64,000 bases of DNA. Origin: an uncultured Rhodopila sp. Its GTDB lineage: Bacteria; Pseudomonadota; Alphaproteobacteria; Acetobacterales; Acetobacteraceae. Positions 37,129-48,518 of the stretch are shown piece after piece. The stretch's first letter is position 1. Each line of letters begins with the position of its first letter. The stretch is taken from positions 62,001 through 126,000 of the forward strand of contig NZ_CAIWTY010000106.1 of assembly GCF_903915725.1 (NCBI RefSeq), given 5' to 3'. Under the pieces are notes generated by a model. That model saw only the letters and a list, made by a program, of their open reading frames with translations, searched no databases and was not told the DNA's origin. The position numbers and the translations under genes are program-made.

Positions 37129-39254
37129 TACAGAGCTCCCTCCTGCCGCAACAGCGTCGTCAGCGTCTCCAGAACGTTACTTCTGACAAAGATAAACGTA
37201 TCGACCCCGGCGGCGCGGTAGTTAGCTTCCTCCGCGCCCGGATGGCCCGCCAGCACCACCGTGCGGGCCCCGGCCGCCTTCAGCTTCGGCGCCAGGTCCG
37301 CCACGCCGGTGGCGTAGAGCTTGTCGGTCGAGCAGATCACCGCGATTTTTGCGCCGCTGGCGGCGAACTCCGCCGCTGCCTGATCGACGGTGAAATTGCC
37401 TTCGTGCGCCAGCACTTCGAAGCCGCCGGCCTGGAAGAAGCTATTGGCAAAAGTCTTGCGGCCGATTTGCTGCGCGATGGAGCCGAAGCCGGTGAGGAAG
37501 ACGCGCGGACGGTGACCGTGCTTTTCCTCGAAATCATCGGCGGCGTCGCGCAGATGCTCGTAGGCCTCGTCGAACGGATGCACGGCCAGCGGCGTGACGT
37601 GCGCAGCCTCCGATCCCGCCGGAATCAGCGCGGCGGCCAGCTCGCCGATGGTCGCACCGGCCTCGGCCGCCGTGATCGCCTGAGCCGTCACGCCCCGGGA
37701 CGTCGTCGCGGCATCCGCCAGTCTCGCCAGCGCCGCCTTCGCCTCATGCGTCGCCCGCCAACCAGCCAGCCGATCGGCTGCGGCGGCGCGGAGGGTGGCG
37801 GGGTCTGTGGCGGGGGTGTGGTGGACGTGGCCTTCGGAGACGTTGGCATGCTCGCTGATACCGGTGATGGCCAGCTTGCGGGTGGCGATGTCGCGTTCCC
37901 GCTTCGCCTCCACCGCCTCGATCTTGTGCACCACCCAGCCGCTGTCGACGGCGGCGATCATGCCGCCCTCGGCCTCGATCTCCTGGAACAGCGCCCAGGC
38001 CTGTTCGGCCAGATGGGTCGTGTACCACTCGATGTACCAGGAGCCGCCAGCCGGATCGATGACGTGGTTCAGGTGGCATTCCTCGGCGAGGATCAACTGC
38101 GTGTTGCGCGCATTGCGCCGGCTTTGATCCGCGCTGAGCACATCAGGCGCATCGACCGGCACGGTGGTGATGGCGTCGGCCCCGCCGATAGCGCCGGCAT
38201 AGGCGGTGGCGGTGTTTCGCAGGATGGTCAGCATCGGGTTGCGCGTGGTCAGCACCCGCCGCCCGGTCGTGGTGTGCACATGCGCGCGGCGGGCGGTTTC
38301 GCTGCCGCCGCTGGCCGCGACCACCTGGTCCCACAGCAGCCGGGCGGCGCGGATTTTCGCCGTCGCCTGGTAGAAGCGGCAGCCCAGCTCGATGCTGAAG
38401 GTGATCTGCCGCGCGGCGGTATCGACATCCAGCCCGGATGCGGTCAGCGCCCGCAGATACTCGACGCCGGTCGCCAGCAGGAAGGCCAGATCCTGGGCCG
38501 AGGTCGCACCCGCATCGTGATAGGCTTTCGTCGACACCAGCACCGACGTCATGCGCGGCGCGTTTGCCGCCGTCCAGGCCGCGAGGTCCGCTGTCTGCTT
38601 CAGCGCCGTGTCGAGCGGCACCGGCAACCTGCCCTCATGCACCAGCGTGCCCAGAGGATCGGCTGCGAACGAACCCAGCAGCTTATCGGCGGCCACGCCC
38701 GCCTGCTTCGCCGCCGCGACATACAGCGCGGCGGCCGGAATGGCGGCGCTGCCGGCTTCCAGCCAGGCCCCGGCGACCTCAAGCAGAACCCCATCCAGCA
38801 CCCGGCCCATATCGCCGGCGGTGTGGATCAACGCGCCGCCCTTGCCCGACAGCGAAGCGGCGCGCGGATCGTCTGCGTCAAGGCCGGAGGCGGCCGCGGC
38901 ATCGAACTGCAGCACAACGGACGTCACGCCATTCGTCAGATCGTCCAGGACCTGCGCATTCAGCGCCGCCGGGTCCGGTTCGGCGTGTTCCTGGCGGATG
39001 TCCCAGCCGGCGACGGTAGCGCCGAGCGGGCTCGAGCCGCGCACGTAAGGCGGGAAACCGGGAACACCGGATGGATCGCCGCCGGTCGGGAACAGGTCCT
39101 CGGTATACAGCGGCTGCAGCGCGAAGCCTTCATAGGTCTGCGAGACCATGCGCTTTTCGAACGGCGCCTTGACCTCCTTCTCGACGGCCGCGCGCCAGGT
39201 GTCGAAGTCGATGCGAGGGAATGCGTTTCCCAGCGTGAAGGTCTTGTCGATCAT
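37128..39254 (-). CDS. mutA: Methylmalonyl-CoA mutase, small (beta) subunit
   Basis: 708 residues, the non-catalytic partner in the heterodimeric enzyme. It has a mutase-like barrel and a C-terminal B12-fold domain ([20 protein letters not shown]) in which the DxHxxG cobalamin motif is replaced by GSIAQQ, as expected for the beta subunit. First gene of mutA-mutB-meaB, with AGGGGGAAG before the ATG. No consensus promoter was identified in the 330 bases upstream. Confidence 0.94.
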   Translation of the reverse strand: MIDKTFTLGNAFPRIDFDTWRAAVEKEVKAPFEKRMVSQTYEGFALQPLYTEDLFPTGGDPSGVPGFPPYVRGSSPLGATVAGWDIRQEHAEPDPAALNAQVLDDLTNGVTSVVLQFDAAAASGLDADDPRAASLSGKGGALIHTAGDMGRVLDGVLLEVAGAWLEAGSAAIPAAALYVAAAKQAGVAADKLLGSFAADPLGTLVHEGRLPVPLDTALKQTADLAAWTAANAPRMTSVLVSTKAYHDAGATSAQDLAFLLATGVEYLRALTASGLDVDTAARQITFSIELGCRFYQATAKIRAARLLWDQVVAASGGSETARRAHVHTTTGRRVLTTRNPMLTILRNTATAYAGAIGGADAITTVPVDAPDVLSADQSRRNARNTQLILAEECHLNHVIDPAGGSWYIEWYTTHLAEQAWALFQEIEAEGGMIAAVDSGWVVHKIEAVEAKRERDIATRKLAITGISEHANVSEGHVHHTPATDPATLRAAAADRLAGWRATHEAKAALARLADAATTSRGVTAQAITAAEAGATIGELAAALIPAGSEAAHVTPLAVHPFDEAYEHLRDAADDFEEKHGHRPRVFLTGFGSIAQQIGRKTFANSFFQAGGFEVLAHEGNFTVDQAAAEFAASGAKIAVICSTDKLYATGVADLAPKLKAAGARTVVLAGHPGAEEANYRAAGVDTFIFVRSNVLETLTTLLRQEGAL

Positions 39255-39482
39255 CTTTGAGCTTCCCCCTGTTATGCAGCGGTTCCTGTATCAGCGGCTG
39301 GAAGAACCCGAATCCGTATCAAGCGCATCGGCCGTGCCTCCTGCCTGGTGACTCGGCCCGAAGGCCGGGGGAACGCCGGTAGCAGCCGATGCGATTGACG
39401 CCGGCCGTAGCTATTCTGGTCTAATGATGGACTTGCGCAAAGACAATTTTGCAATCATCCGCGGGCGGAACGGGAACGCTCA

Positions 39483-39567
39483 ACCGTCATGGCGGGCGAA
39501 GGCCTGCCATCCACGCCTTTGCTTGAACCATTGGAAGGCGTGGATGCCGACCTTCGTCGGCATGACG
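39483..39567. repeat. Dispersed bipartite palindrome, copy 2
   Basis: Between mutA (start) and frdD (end). Left half ACCGTCATGGCGGGCGAAGG, CCTGCCATCCACGCCTTTG; right half AAGGCGTGGATGCCGACCTT, CGTCGGCATGACG. The core ATCCACGCCTT/AAGGCGTGGAT is exact. It lies 18 bases past the frdD stop and may act as its 3' end. The rest of 39255-39584 holds no gene. Confidence 0.8.
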
Positions 39568-39584
39568 ATTGAGCCGCGAACGGT

Positions 39585-39938
39585 TCAGAACCCGATCGAC
39601 AGCAGCGATATCAAGCCCAGCAGCGTCCCATACCCCGCCAGACCGTAAAAAATCGGCTTTTCCTTCGGGCTGTGGATGGCGAAGTCATGCAGGCTGTGCA
39701 GCAGGCGGTGCATGCTGTGGAACAGAAACAGCAGGATCACCACGAACAGAAACAGCTTCCCAATCGGGTTCTGCGCGAAGGCCAGCGCGTGGGCGTAGCT
39801 GAGTGTGCTTTTCGGCAAGATGAAGCCGAACGGCACCGCGATGCCGGTGATGAAGATCAGCACCGGACCGAGCAGCGCCGACAGCATACCGCCGGCACCG
39901 AACATCGACCAGAAGATGGGATCGTTGGCGCGTTTCAT
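39585..39938 (-). CDS. frdD: Fumarate reductase membrane anchor subunit D
   Basis: 117 residues, three membrane segments. It aligns along its length with E. coli FrdD: RANDPIFWSMFGAGGMLSA (E. coli SDEPVFWGLFGAGGMWSA), FGFILPKSTLSYAHALAFAQ and HSMHRLLHSLHDFAIH. Together with FrdC it anchors FrdAB and forms the quinol site. The ATG overlaps the frdC stop (ATGA). The membrane-domain type distinguishes this complex from a succinate dehydrogenase. Confidence 0.93.
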   Translation of the reverse strand: MKRANDPIFWSMFGAGGMLSALLGPVLIFITGIAVPFGFILPKSTLSYAHALAFAQNPIGKLFLFVVILLFLFHSMHRLLHSLHDFAIHSPKEKPIFYGLAGYGTLLGLISLLSIGF

Positions 39939-40336
39939 CTCGTGACTCCAAACAGCACGGCGACAATAACCACCGACAGGCCGGCGGTGAACAACACGCC
40001 GGTCTTGACGATCGTCTGCGGCGCAACGTCGATCTGCGGCGTGGTCTTCGGCATGACCTTGAACCAGGTGTAGGTATGGTAGGCCAACAGCCCCAACAGC
40101 ACCAGGTGGAACACCAGCGACGTCTTGGTGGTAAGCAGCGCCTGCCACGCCTCATACGTGCTCTGCCCCAACGCAAGCGAGATCACTCCCGACAGCAGCA
40201 CCAGCGCATAGATGAAGACGAACAAAGCGGTCGCCTCACGCGCCATGTAGACGAGGAAGAACGGGTTTTCTTTCCACCACGTCCCGGTTACGGGACGGGT
40301 GTAGGTTTTGACAGCCGGCTTGAAACGTCCGCTCAT
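39935..40336 (-). CDS. frdC: Fumarate reductase membrane anchor subunit C
   Basis: 133 residues with three membrane segments. YTRPVTGTWWKENPFFLVYM and HTYTWFKVMPKTTP match the E. coli FrdC landmarks RPMTSTWWKKLPF and HTKTWFELAPK. The usual SdhC haem-ligand signature is absent, as in haem-free E. coli-type enzymes. It starts within the frdB stop (ATGA) and ends within the frdD start, so frdBCD are translationally coupled. Confidence 0.93.
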   Translation of the reverse strand: MSGRFKPAVKTYTRPVTGTWWKENPFFLVYMAREATALFVFIYALVLLSGVISLALGQSTYEAWQALLTTKTSLVFHLVLLGLLAYHTYTWFKVMPKTTPQIDVAPQTIVKTGVLFTAGLSVVIVAVLFGVTR

Positions 40337-41100
40337 TTGCCGAACCCCACGGTGGACAGCAGCTTCAGCACGCCGAAGTAATCCAGGGTGCTGTTGACCT
40401 TGTTCTGGTTGATCGCATGCGCCGGATCGACGTTCTTCGGGCACACTTCCGAGCAATAGCCGACAAGCGTGCAGCGCCAGACGCCATCTTCGGAATTCAG
40501 CACATCACTGCGTGCCGACCAGCCGACGTCGCGGGAATCGGCGTTGTAACGATGCAGCAGCGCCAACGCAGCGGGGCCGGTGAAGGTCGGGGTCAGGCCA
40601 TACTGAGGACAGGCCGCATAGCACAGCAGGCAGTTGATGCACTGCGAGTAGTTATAATACTGCTCCATCTGCTTCGGCGTTTGCAGGTAGGCGCCTTCCG
40701 ACAGCGGCTTGTCCTGCTTCGGGATCAGGTACGGCTTCACCGAATCCAGCTTGTTCAGGAAGTCGGTCTGGTCGATCGCCAGATCCTTGATGATCGGGAA
40801 ATGTTCCAGCGGATCGATGCGCAGCTTCTTCGGCCAGTAGTCGCGCAGGAAGGTATGGCACGACAACTGCGGAATGCCGTTGATCATGGTGCCGCAACTG
40901 CCGCAGATCGCCATGCGGCAGGACCAGCGGAAGGTCAGCGTGCCGTCCAGGTGGTCCTTGATATACTGCAAGCCCACCAGCACCGAGGTGTCGTGCTGGA
41001 ACGGCACCTTGTAGGTCTGGTAGCGCGGCGGCGCCCCGCTGTCCGGATCATAGCGGAGGACGTCGATCTCAATCGTTCGGGTTTCGGTCTCGGCGGTCAT
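40333..41100 (-). CDS. frdB: Fumarate reductase iron-sulfur subunit B
   Basis: 255 residues carrying three iron-sulfur clusters: the [2Fe-2S] ligands in CRMAICGSCGTMINGIPQLSC, the [4Fe-4S] set in CINCLLCYAACPQYG, and the [3Fe-4S] set in CTLVGYCSEVCPKNVDP. Passes electrons from quinol to the FAD of FrdA. It lies 12 bases after frdA in the order frdABCD. Confidence 0.95.
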   Translation of the reverse strand: MTAETETRTIEIDVLRYDPDSGAPPRYQTYKVPFQHDTSVLVGLQYIKDHLDGTLTFRWSCRMAICGSCGTMINGIPQLSCHTFLRDYWPKKLRIDPLEHFPIIKDLAIDQTDFLNKLDSVKPYLIPKQDKPLSEGAYLQTPKQMEQYYNYSQCINCLLCYAACPQYGLTPTFTGPAALALLHRYNADSRDVGWSARSDVLNSEDGVWRCTLVGYCSEVCPKNVDPAHAINQNKVNSTLDYFGVLKLLSTVGFGK

Positions 41101-41112
41101 GTCTGTCCCCGA

Positions 41113-42879
41113 TCAGGTCATTACGGCTTGCTTGCCGGCGCCGCCGTAACTGCGGGTCCTCGGCTGCGACTTGGTGATGGTCACCGGCTGGTAGCTGATC
41201 GCCGGAGGTCCCTCGCCGGTGTAGGTCGCCAGCGAATGCTGCAGGAATTTGTCGTCGTCGCGCGTCGAGTATTCGTCGAGCCGCACATGCGCGCCGCGCG
41301 ATTCCTTGCGGTTATACGCCGAATGGGCCATCGCCTCGGCGACCTCCAGCATGAAGCCGAGTTCGATCGTCGTCAGCCATTCGGTATTGAACGAGCGGCT
41401 GTGGTCGTCCAGCGCGATGCCCGCGCGATAGCGCGCCCGCAATTCGGCGATCTTGTCGCAGGCCGTCTTCATGCCGCTGGCGCTGCGGTAGATGCCGACA
41501 CCGGTTTCCATCGCGTCGCCCATCTCGTCGCGCAATGTCGCGACGCGCTCGCCCTTGTCGTTCTTCAGCAGCGCGAGCAGCCGAGATGCCGATTCTTCCG
41601 CCTGCTGGCGAACCCCGGCAGACGATCCGTCCGGAACGGTGCGGGCGTACGCGGCGGCACGCTCCCCGGCGACCTTGCCGAAGACGATGATTTCCACCAG
41701 CGAGTTCGAGCCGAGCCGGTTGGCCCCGTGGATGCCGACGCTGGAACATTCGCCCGCCGCAAACAGCCCGGGGACCTCGGTCTCCGTCATGTTGGCGTAG
41801 ACGCCGCCCATCGTGTAGTGCACCGCCGGCCGCACCGGGATCGGATCGGTTACCGGATCGACGCCGGCGAACACGCGCGCCGCCTCGGTAATCAGCGGCA
41901 GCCGCTCCAGGATCTTCTTTTCGCCCAGGTGCCGCAGGTCGAGATTGACCGCTGTGCCGAGCGGAGTCTTGAAGGTGTTGCCCTTCTGGTCCTCGTGCCA
42001 GAACGCCTGCGACAGGCGGTCGCGCGGCCCGAGTTCCATCGCTTTCGGGCGCGGCCAGGGATCCAGCGGCCCGAGCGCGTAATCCTGCAGATAGCGGTAG
42101 CCGTCCTTGTTGGTCAGGATGCCGCCCTCACCGCGGCAGCCCTCGGTCATCAGGATGCCGGAGCCGGGCAGGCAGGTCGGGTGATACTGCACGAATTCCA
42201 TGTCGCGCAGCCTGGCGCCGTGGCGATACGCCAGGCCCATGCCGTCGCCGGTGACGATGCCGGCGTTGGTGTTCTGGCGATAGACGCGCCCGGCGCCGCC
42301 GGTGCCGAGGATCACCGCCTTGGCCTCGAACAGGACGATCTCACCGGTGGCGACCTCGATCGCCAGCACGCCGCGGACGCGGCCGTCCTCCAGGATCAGG
42401 TCCGCAACGAAATATTCATCGTAGCGCTGGATGCCGGGGTATTTGATCGAGGTCTGGAACAGCGTGTGCAGGATGTGGAAGCCGGACTTGTCGGCGGCGA
42501 ACCAGGTGCGCTGCACGGTCATACCGCCGAAGAAGCGGACATTGATGTTGCCGTCGTCCTTGCGGCTCCAGGGGCAGCCCCAATGCTCGAGCTGGACCAG
42601 TTCCTCGACGCAATGCTCAACGAAATACTGCACCGCGTCCTGGTCGCACAGCCAGTCGCCGCCGGAGACGGTGTCATTGAAATGATTGTCGAGCGAATCG
42701 TCGCCGCGAATGACACCTGCCGCGCCGCCCTCGGCGGCAACCGTATGGCTGCGCATCGGCACAACCTTCGAAACCAGCGCGATCGTCAGTTTGGGATCGG
42801 ATTCAGCGATGGCGATTGCCGCCCGCAGTCCTGTTCCGCCGCCGCCGACGACGACGACATCGCACGTGATGACTTGCAT
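41113..42879 (-). CDS. frdA: Fumarate reductase flavoprotein subunit A
   Basis: 588 residues; reduces fumarate to succinate with covalent FAD as terminal step of anaerobic respiration. FAD-binding VVVGGGGTGLRAAIAIAES, the flavinylation site SHTVAAEGGAAGV, FVQYHPTCLPGSGILMTEGC, GECSSVGIHGANRLGSNSL and MAHSAYNRKESRGAHVRLDE follow E. coli FrdA closely. The ATG at 42879 with AGGAG five bases upstream is chosen over an in-frame TTG at 42906. It lies downstream of pckG on the same strand. Confidence 0.95.
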   Translation of the reverse strand: MQVITCDVVVVGGGGTGLRAAIAIAESDPKLTIALVSKVVPMRSHTVAAEGGAAGVIRGDDSLDNHFNDTVSGGDWLCDQDAVQYFVEHCVEELVQLEHWGCPWSRKDDGNINVRFFGGMTVQRTWFAADKSGFHILHTLFQTSIKYPGIQRYDEYFVADLILEDGRVRGVLAIEVATGEIVLFEAKAVILGTGGAGRVYRQNTNAGIVTGDGMGLAYRHGARLRDMEFVQYHPTCLPGSGILMTEGCRGEGGILTNKDGYRYLQDYALGPLDPWPRPKAMELGPRDRLSQAFWHEDQKGNTFKTPLGTAVNLDLRHLGEKKILERLPLITEAARVFAGVDPVTDPIPVRPAVHYTMGGVYANMTETEVPGLFAAGECSSVGIHGANRLGSNSLVEIIVFGKVAGERAAAYARTVPDGSSAGVRQQAEESASRLLALLKNDKGERVATLRDEMGDAMETGVGIYRSASGMKTACDKIAELRARYRAGIALDDHSRSFNTEWLTTIELGFMLEVAEAMAHSAYNRKESRGAHVRLDEYSTRDDDKFLQHSLATYTGEGPPAISYQPVTITKSQPRTRSYGGAGKQAVMT

Positions 42880-43113
42880 CGATGCTCCTGAAGTTTGCGT
42901 TGCCAAAGATGCATCCGAGATGCCGGTCCGGAGTCCCTGCCCGCTGCCTACACCCTTGCAGGTGCTTATGAAATTAGCAGCGGTAGTGTGCCTTGAGTGG
43001 TGGAATTAGTCCATAGCGCAAACGTGAAATTCGGTGGGCGATTGGGTTGCGTGGGCTAGGATTTTCGTTTCGATACACGTCTGTACTGGCCGGTCGCCGG
43101 GCACCGCCGCCCC

Positions 43114-43204
43114 ACCGTCATGGTCCGCGGAGGCGGACCATCCACGCCTTGCGGTGCTGACCGCCGAAAAGGCGTGGATGGCGGGCCTGCGCCCGCCATG
43201 ACGG
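43114..43204. repeat. Dispersed bipartite palindrome, copy 3
   Basis: Between pckG and frdA. Local hairpin GTCATGGTCCGC-GGAG-GCGGACCAT, then CCACGCCTT, a spacer, AAGGCGTGGAT and a second local hairpin GGCGGGC-CTGC-GCCCGCC ending ATGACGG. A partial extra half (GTGCCCGCCATGACGGTCGG) follows at 43211-43230. It lies about 55 bases past the pckG stop. The rest of 42880-43259 shows no gene and no clear promoter. Confidence 0.85.
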
Positions 43205-43259
43205 GAGGGACGTGCCCGCCATGACGGTCGGAGGCAGGCCCTCCCCCCGCCGTGTCCCG

Positions 43260-45107
<1,848 letters not shown>

Positions 45108-45307
45108 GCTGAGTTCTCCTATTGGAGCGAAGTGATCCCGTCGGTCTGGACGAGGCGATGAAAGGCAAGAGTGACGAACCGCATCGAACAGGTATATGAA
45201 ATTTCTGTAGGCATTGGCCGCGCTGGAACTCATTCATAGGCGGGACTATTCTATCCGATGTTGCCGCGGATTTCATAGCCAAAATCGCCATGCGGTTGTC
45301 GCCCCTC

Positions 45308-45383
45308 GTCATAGCCCGGCGTGTCCGGGCCATCTGTCGCGGCAGGTGCGGGTATAAATGGCCCGGACACGCCGGACCATGAC
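45308..45383. repeat. Dispersed palindrome, copy 4 (divergent variant)
   Basis: GTCATAGCCCGGCGTGTCCG to CCAT at 45308-45333 pairs with ATGG to CCATGAC at 45358-45383 with two mismatches, around a 24-base centre. It has the outer GTCAT/ATGAC ends of the family but lacks the CCACGCCTT core. It lies in the 394-base pckG/pstS divergent region, ending 21 bases before the Pho box. Confidence 0.7.
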
Positions 45384-45404
45384 AATTGGGCTAAGGCAAA
45401 GCCG

Positions 45405-45444
45405 CTGTCATCCAACCGTCATAAAACTGCAATATGGCAGTCAC
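45405..45444 (+). promoter_or_regulatory. Pho box upstream of pstS (four half-sites)
   Basis: Four 7-base direct repeats at exact 11-base spacing: CTGTCAT (45405), CCGTCAT (45416), CTGCAAT (45427), CAGTCAC (45438), with four-base AT-leaning spacers. This is the PhoB-binding pattern. It ends 56 bases before the pstS ATG, so PhoB encoded at the end of the operon would activate its own operon under phosphate limitation. Confidence 0.85.
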
Positions 45445-45500
45445 GACGCCCGCCTAGGTTCCGTCGGCGCCTGGCGCACCGACTCCTGAGGAGAAGTATT

Positions 45501-46541
45501 ATGAAGATTGCCCTTACGGCCCTGGCCCTTGGCCTGGCCGGTTTTGCCGCAGCCACAGGCGCGGCGGAAGCCCAGCAGATCACCGGCGCGGGCGCCACAT
45601 TCCCGGCCCCGGTGTACACCAAATGGGGCGAACAGGCGAAAGCGGCGATCGGCGTCGAGCTGAACTATCAGGCCATCGGGTCGGGTGGCGGCCAGAACCA
45701 GATCCTCCAGCGCACCGTCGATTTCGGCGCCTCCGACGCGCCGATGGCGGCCGAGAAGCTGGAATCCGGCAAACTGCTGCAATTCCCCACGGTGATGGGT
45801 TCGGTCGTGGTGATCGTGAACATCCCCGGCGTGGAATCGAACCAGCTCAAGCTGCCGGCCGAACTTCTGGCCGACATCTATGAGGGCAAGATCACCAAGT
45901 GGAACGACCCCAAGCTGGTCGAGGCCAATCACGGCGTCGCCCTGGCGAACGTCGCGATCGCGCCGGTTTACCGGGCTGACGGATCGGGCACCAGCTTCGT
46001 CTATACCTCTTACCTGTCCGCGGTCAGCCCGTCCTGGAAGGACAAGGTTGGCGCCAGCACCAGCGTCAAGTGGCCGGCCGGTTCGGGCGCCAAGGGCAAT
46101 GACGGCGTCGCCGCCACCGTGCGCAACACCCGCGGCGGCATCGGCTATGTCGAGTACGCCTATGCCAGCCAGAACCACCTGGTCACCGTGCAGCTTCGCA
46201 ACAAGGCCGGCCACTTCGTCTCCCCGACCATGGAATCATTCCAGTCCGCCGCGGCGAACGGCGACTGGGCGAATGCCAAGAACTTCGCGGTCAACCTGAT
46301 CGATCAGCCGGGCGACAAGAGCTGGCCGATCGTCTCGACCACGTTCATCGAGCTGCCGAAGGACCCGGCCGATCCGGCCCGCTCCGCCACGGTAATCAAG
46401 TTCTTTGATTGGGCTTACAAGAGCGGCGACGCTTCTGCGACGTCGCTGGAATACGTGCCGCTGCCGGAGGCCGTGAAGGCCGCCGTACGGACCGCGTGGC
46501 ACGCCAACATCGTTGGCCCGGGCGGCAAGCCGATATATTGA
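45501..46541 (+). CDS. pstS: Phosphate ABC transporter substrate-binding protein
   Basis: 346 residues: signal peptide KIALTALALGLAGFAAATGA cleaved before the mature QQITGAGATFPAPVY. Binding loops include GSGGGQNQIL, FGASDAPM, and YRADGSGTSFVYTSYLS. Periplasmic high-affinity phosphate capture for PstCAB. GAGGAGA precedes the ATG. A perfect palindrome follows the gene, which can stabilise pstS mRNA above the rest of the operon. Confidence 0.97.
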   Translation: MKIALTALALGLAGFAAATGAAEAQQITGAGATFPAPVYTKWGEQAKAAIGVELNYQAIGSGGGQNQILQRTVDFGASDAPMAAEKLESGKLLQFPTVMGSVVVIVNIPGVESNQLKLPAELLADIYEGKITKWNDPKLVEANHGVALANVAIAPVYRADGSGTSFVYTSYLSAVSPSWKDKVGASTSVKWPAGSGAKGNDGVAATVRNTRGGIGYVEYAYASQNHLVTVQLRNKAGHFVSPTMESFQSAAANGDWANAKNFAVNLIDQPGDKSWPIVSTTFIELPKDPADPARSATVIKFFDWAYKSGDASATSLEYVPLPEAVKAAVRTAWHANIVGPGGKPIY

Positions 46542-46555
46542 GAGTGGTGGCCCTA

Positions 46556-46590
46556 ACCGTCATGGCCGGGCGTGACCCGGCCATGACGGT
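46556..46590. repeat. Short dispersed palindrome between pstS and pstC, copy 5
   Basis: ACCGTCATGGCCGGG (46556-46570) and its exact 15-base reverse complement (46576-46590) around CGTGA. It has the outer GTCATGG/CCATGAC part of the family without the inner core. Its position, 14 bases after pstS, is that of REP-type elements that separate highly expressed binding-protein mRNA from permease mRNA. Confidence 0.85.
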
Positions 46591-46640
46591 GGGTGGAGAC
46601 CGGCCCGCGGCCTCCGGCCACTGCGAACAAGCACATCTAC

Positions 46641-47621
46641 ATGACTAACCAGGAACCCATTGTGCCTCAGGCCGCCACCATCATCAGTCATCCGACCAGG
46701 CCGAAGACCAGCCCCGGCGACGCCATCTTCGCCGCCATCGCGAAGTCATCCGGCGTCTTCGTGCTGCTGCTGCTCGGCGCCATCATCGTCGTGCTGTTCC
46801 TGGGCGGCCTGCAGGCTTTTCATGCGTTCGGCCCGGGCTTCCTGATCGACGACGACTGGGACCCGGTGCAGGACGTCTACGGCGCGGCCGTGCCGATCTT
46901 CGGCACTGTCGTCACCGCCGTGCTGGCGCTGCTGCTCGCGGTGCCGCTGGCGTTCGGCATCGCCTTCTACCTGACCGAAATCGCGCCGGTCTGGTTCCGC
47001 CGCCCGGTCAGCACCGCGATCGAGCTGCTCGCCGCCGTGCCGTCCATCATCTACGGCATGTGGGGCTTCTTCGTGGTCGTCCCGCTCATGGCGCAGTACA
47101 TCCAGCCGCCGATAATCGACAGCCTGGGCGACCTTCCGTACATCGGCAGCCTGTTCGCCGGACCGCCGTTCGGCACCGGCATCCTGACCGCCTCCCTGAT
47201 CCTGGCCGTCATGGTCATCCCGTTCATCGCCGCCACCATGCGCGACGTGTTCGAAACCGTGCCGCCGGTGTTCAAGGAATCCGCCTACGGCCTGGGCTGC
47301 ACGACGTGGGAGGTGATGCGCTCGATCGTCATCCCCTACACCAGAGTCTCCGTCGTCGGCGGCATCATGCTGGGCCTCGGCCGCGCTTTGGGTGAAACGA
47401 TGGCGGTGACCTTCGTCATCGGCAACACCAACCGGATCACCTCCTCCCTGTTCGGCCCCGGCAACACCATCGCCTCCCTGGTGGCGCTGGAGTTCCCGGA
47501 AAGCCAGGCCGGCACGCTGAAGCTGTCGTCGCTGCTGGCGCTGGGCTTCATCCTGTTCGTCATCTCCTTCATCGTGCTGGCGATCTCGCGCCTGCTGCTG
47601 CGGCCGAGGCTGAAGACATGA
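46641..47621 (+). CDS. pstC: Phosphate ABC transporter permease PstC
   Basis: 326-residue inner-membrane permease with about six membrane segments. Family motifs: [19 protein letters not shown], the EAA-type loop [20 protein letters not shown] and [17 protein letters not shown]. The ATG at 46641 is the natural start; an upstream extension of 16 codons reads through the palindrome. Its stop overlaps the pstA start (ATGA). Confidence 0.95.
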   Translation: MTNQEPIVPQAATIISHPTRPKTSPGDAIFAAIAKSSGVFVLLLLGAIIVVLFLGGLQAFHAFGPGFLIDDDWDPVQDVYGAAVPIFGTVVTAVLALLLAVPLAFGIAFYLTEIAPVWFRRPVSTAIELLAAVPSIIYGMWGFFVVVPLMAQYIQPPIIDSLGDLPYIGSLFAGPPFGTGILTASLILAVMVIPFIAATMRDVFETVPPVFKESAYGLGCTTWEVMRSIVIPYTRVSVVGGIMLGLGRALGETMAVTFVIGNTNRITSSLFGPGNTIASLVALEFPESQAGTLKLSSLLALGFILFVISFIVLAISRLLLRPRLKT

Positions 47622-48511
47622 GCGCGACCATGACCTCCGGGACCGTCCCCGGCCCGGCCAAGGACGAACGCGTTTCCCGCTCGCTCGGCCGCAGGCGGAA
47701 CCTGTCGAATATCGTCATCAAGACGCTTTGCATCATTGCTACGGTCATCGGCCTGGCGCTGCTGGCGTCGATCCTGTTCACCCTGCTGTATCGCGGCCTG
47801 GGCGGGCTGTCGCTGACGGTGTTCACCACCTCCACGCTGCCGCCGGGATCGAACGGCGGACTGCTCAACGCGATCATCGGCAGCCTCATCCAGACCGTCC
47901 TCGGCGCAGCCATCGGCACCCCGATCGGGCTGATGGTCGGCACCTACCTGGCGGAATACGCCACCGGCTCCGTCATCGGCAACGCCGTGCGCTTCGTCTC
48001 CGACGTTCTGCTGTCTGCGCCGTCCATCCTGATCGGGTTGTTCATCTACCAGCTCGCCGTCTCACCGTTCGGCGGCTTCAGCGGCTTCGCCGGCTGCCTG
48101 GCGCTGGCGGTGATCGTCATCCCGATCGTCGTGCGCACGACGGAGGACATGCTGCGGCTGATCCCCTCCACCCTGCGGGAGGCTGTCATCGGCCTGGGCG
48201 CGCCGAAGTGGAAGATGATCGTGCTGGTCTGCTACCGCGCCGCCCGGCAAGGCATCGCGACCGGCATCCTGCTGGCGGTCGCCCGCATCGCGGGAGAAAC
48301 CGCACCGCTGCTGTTCACCAGCCTGGGCAATCTGAACTGGTCGCTCAGCCTCGGCAAACCCATGGCGAGCCTGCCGGTTACGATCTACCAATATGCCGGA
48401 TCGGCCTTTTCTGATTGGGTGCAGCTCGCCTGGGTGGGCGCGCTGCTGATCACCTTCGGCGTGCTGGCCATCAACATCGCGGCCCGTCTGCTGCTGCGCG
48501 GAGCAAAATGA
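47618..48511 (+). CDS. pstA: Phosphate ABC transporter permease PstA
   Basis: 297 residues with about six membrane helices; partner of Pst[21 protein letters not shown] and the EAA loop [20 protein letters not shown], with [20 protein letters not shown], are typical. Translationally coupled to pstC through ATGA and seven bases before pstB. Confidence 0.95.
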   Translation: MSATMTSGTVPGPAKDERVSRSLGRRRNLSNIVIKTLCIIATVIGLALLASILFTLLYRGLGGLSLTVFTTSTLPPGSNGGLLNAIIGSLIQTVLGAAIGTPIGLMVGTYLAEYATGSVIGNAVRFVSDVLLSAPSILIGLFIYQLAVSPFGGFSGFAGCLALAVIVIPIVVRTTEDMLRLIPSTLREAVIGLGAPKWKMIVLVCYRAARQGIATGILLAVARIAGETAPLLFTSLGNLNWSLSLGKPMASLPVTIYQYAGSAFSDWVQLAWVGALLITFGVLAINIAARLLLRGAK

Positions 48512-48518
48512 GGTGTCC

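Noticed and set aside
41113-42879. Calling this flavoprotein succinate dehydrogenase subunit A
   Set aside because: The two small membrane subunits and the A-subunit sequence follow E. coli FrdABCD; the direction of the reaction in vivo remains untested.
40417-42891. Plus-strand open frame of 824 codons
   Set aside because: Mirror of frdB and frdA, which have all iron-sulfur and FAD motifs.
43114-43230. Clustered palindromes as a CRISPR array
   Set aside because: Repeats are inverted, not direct, with no regular unique spacers and no cas genes.
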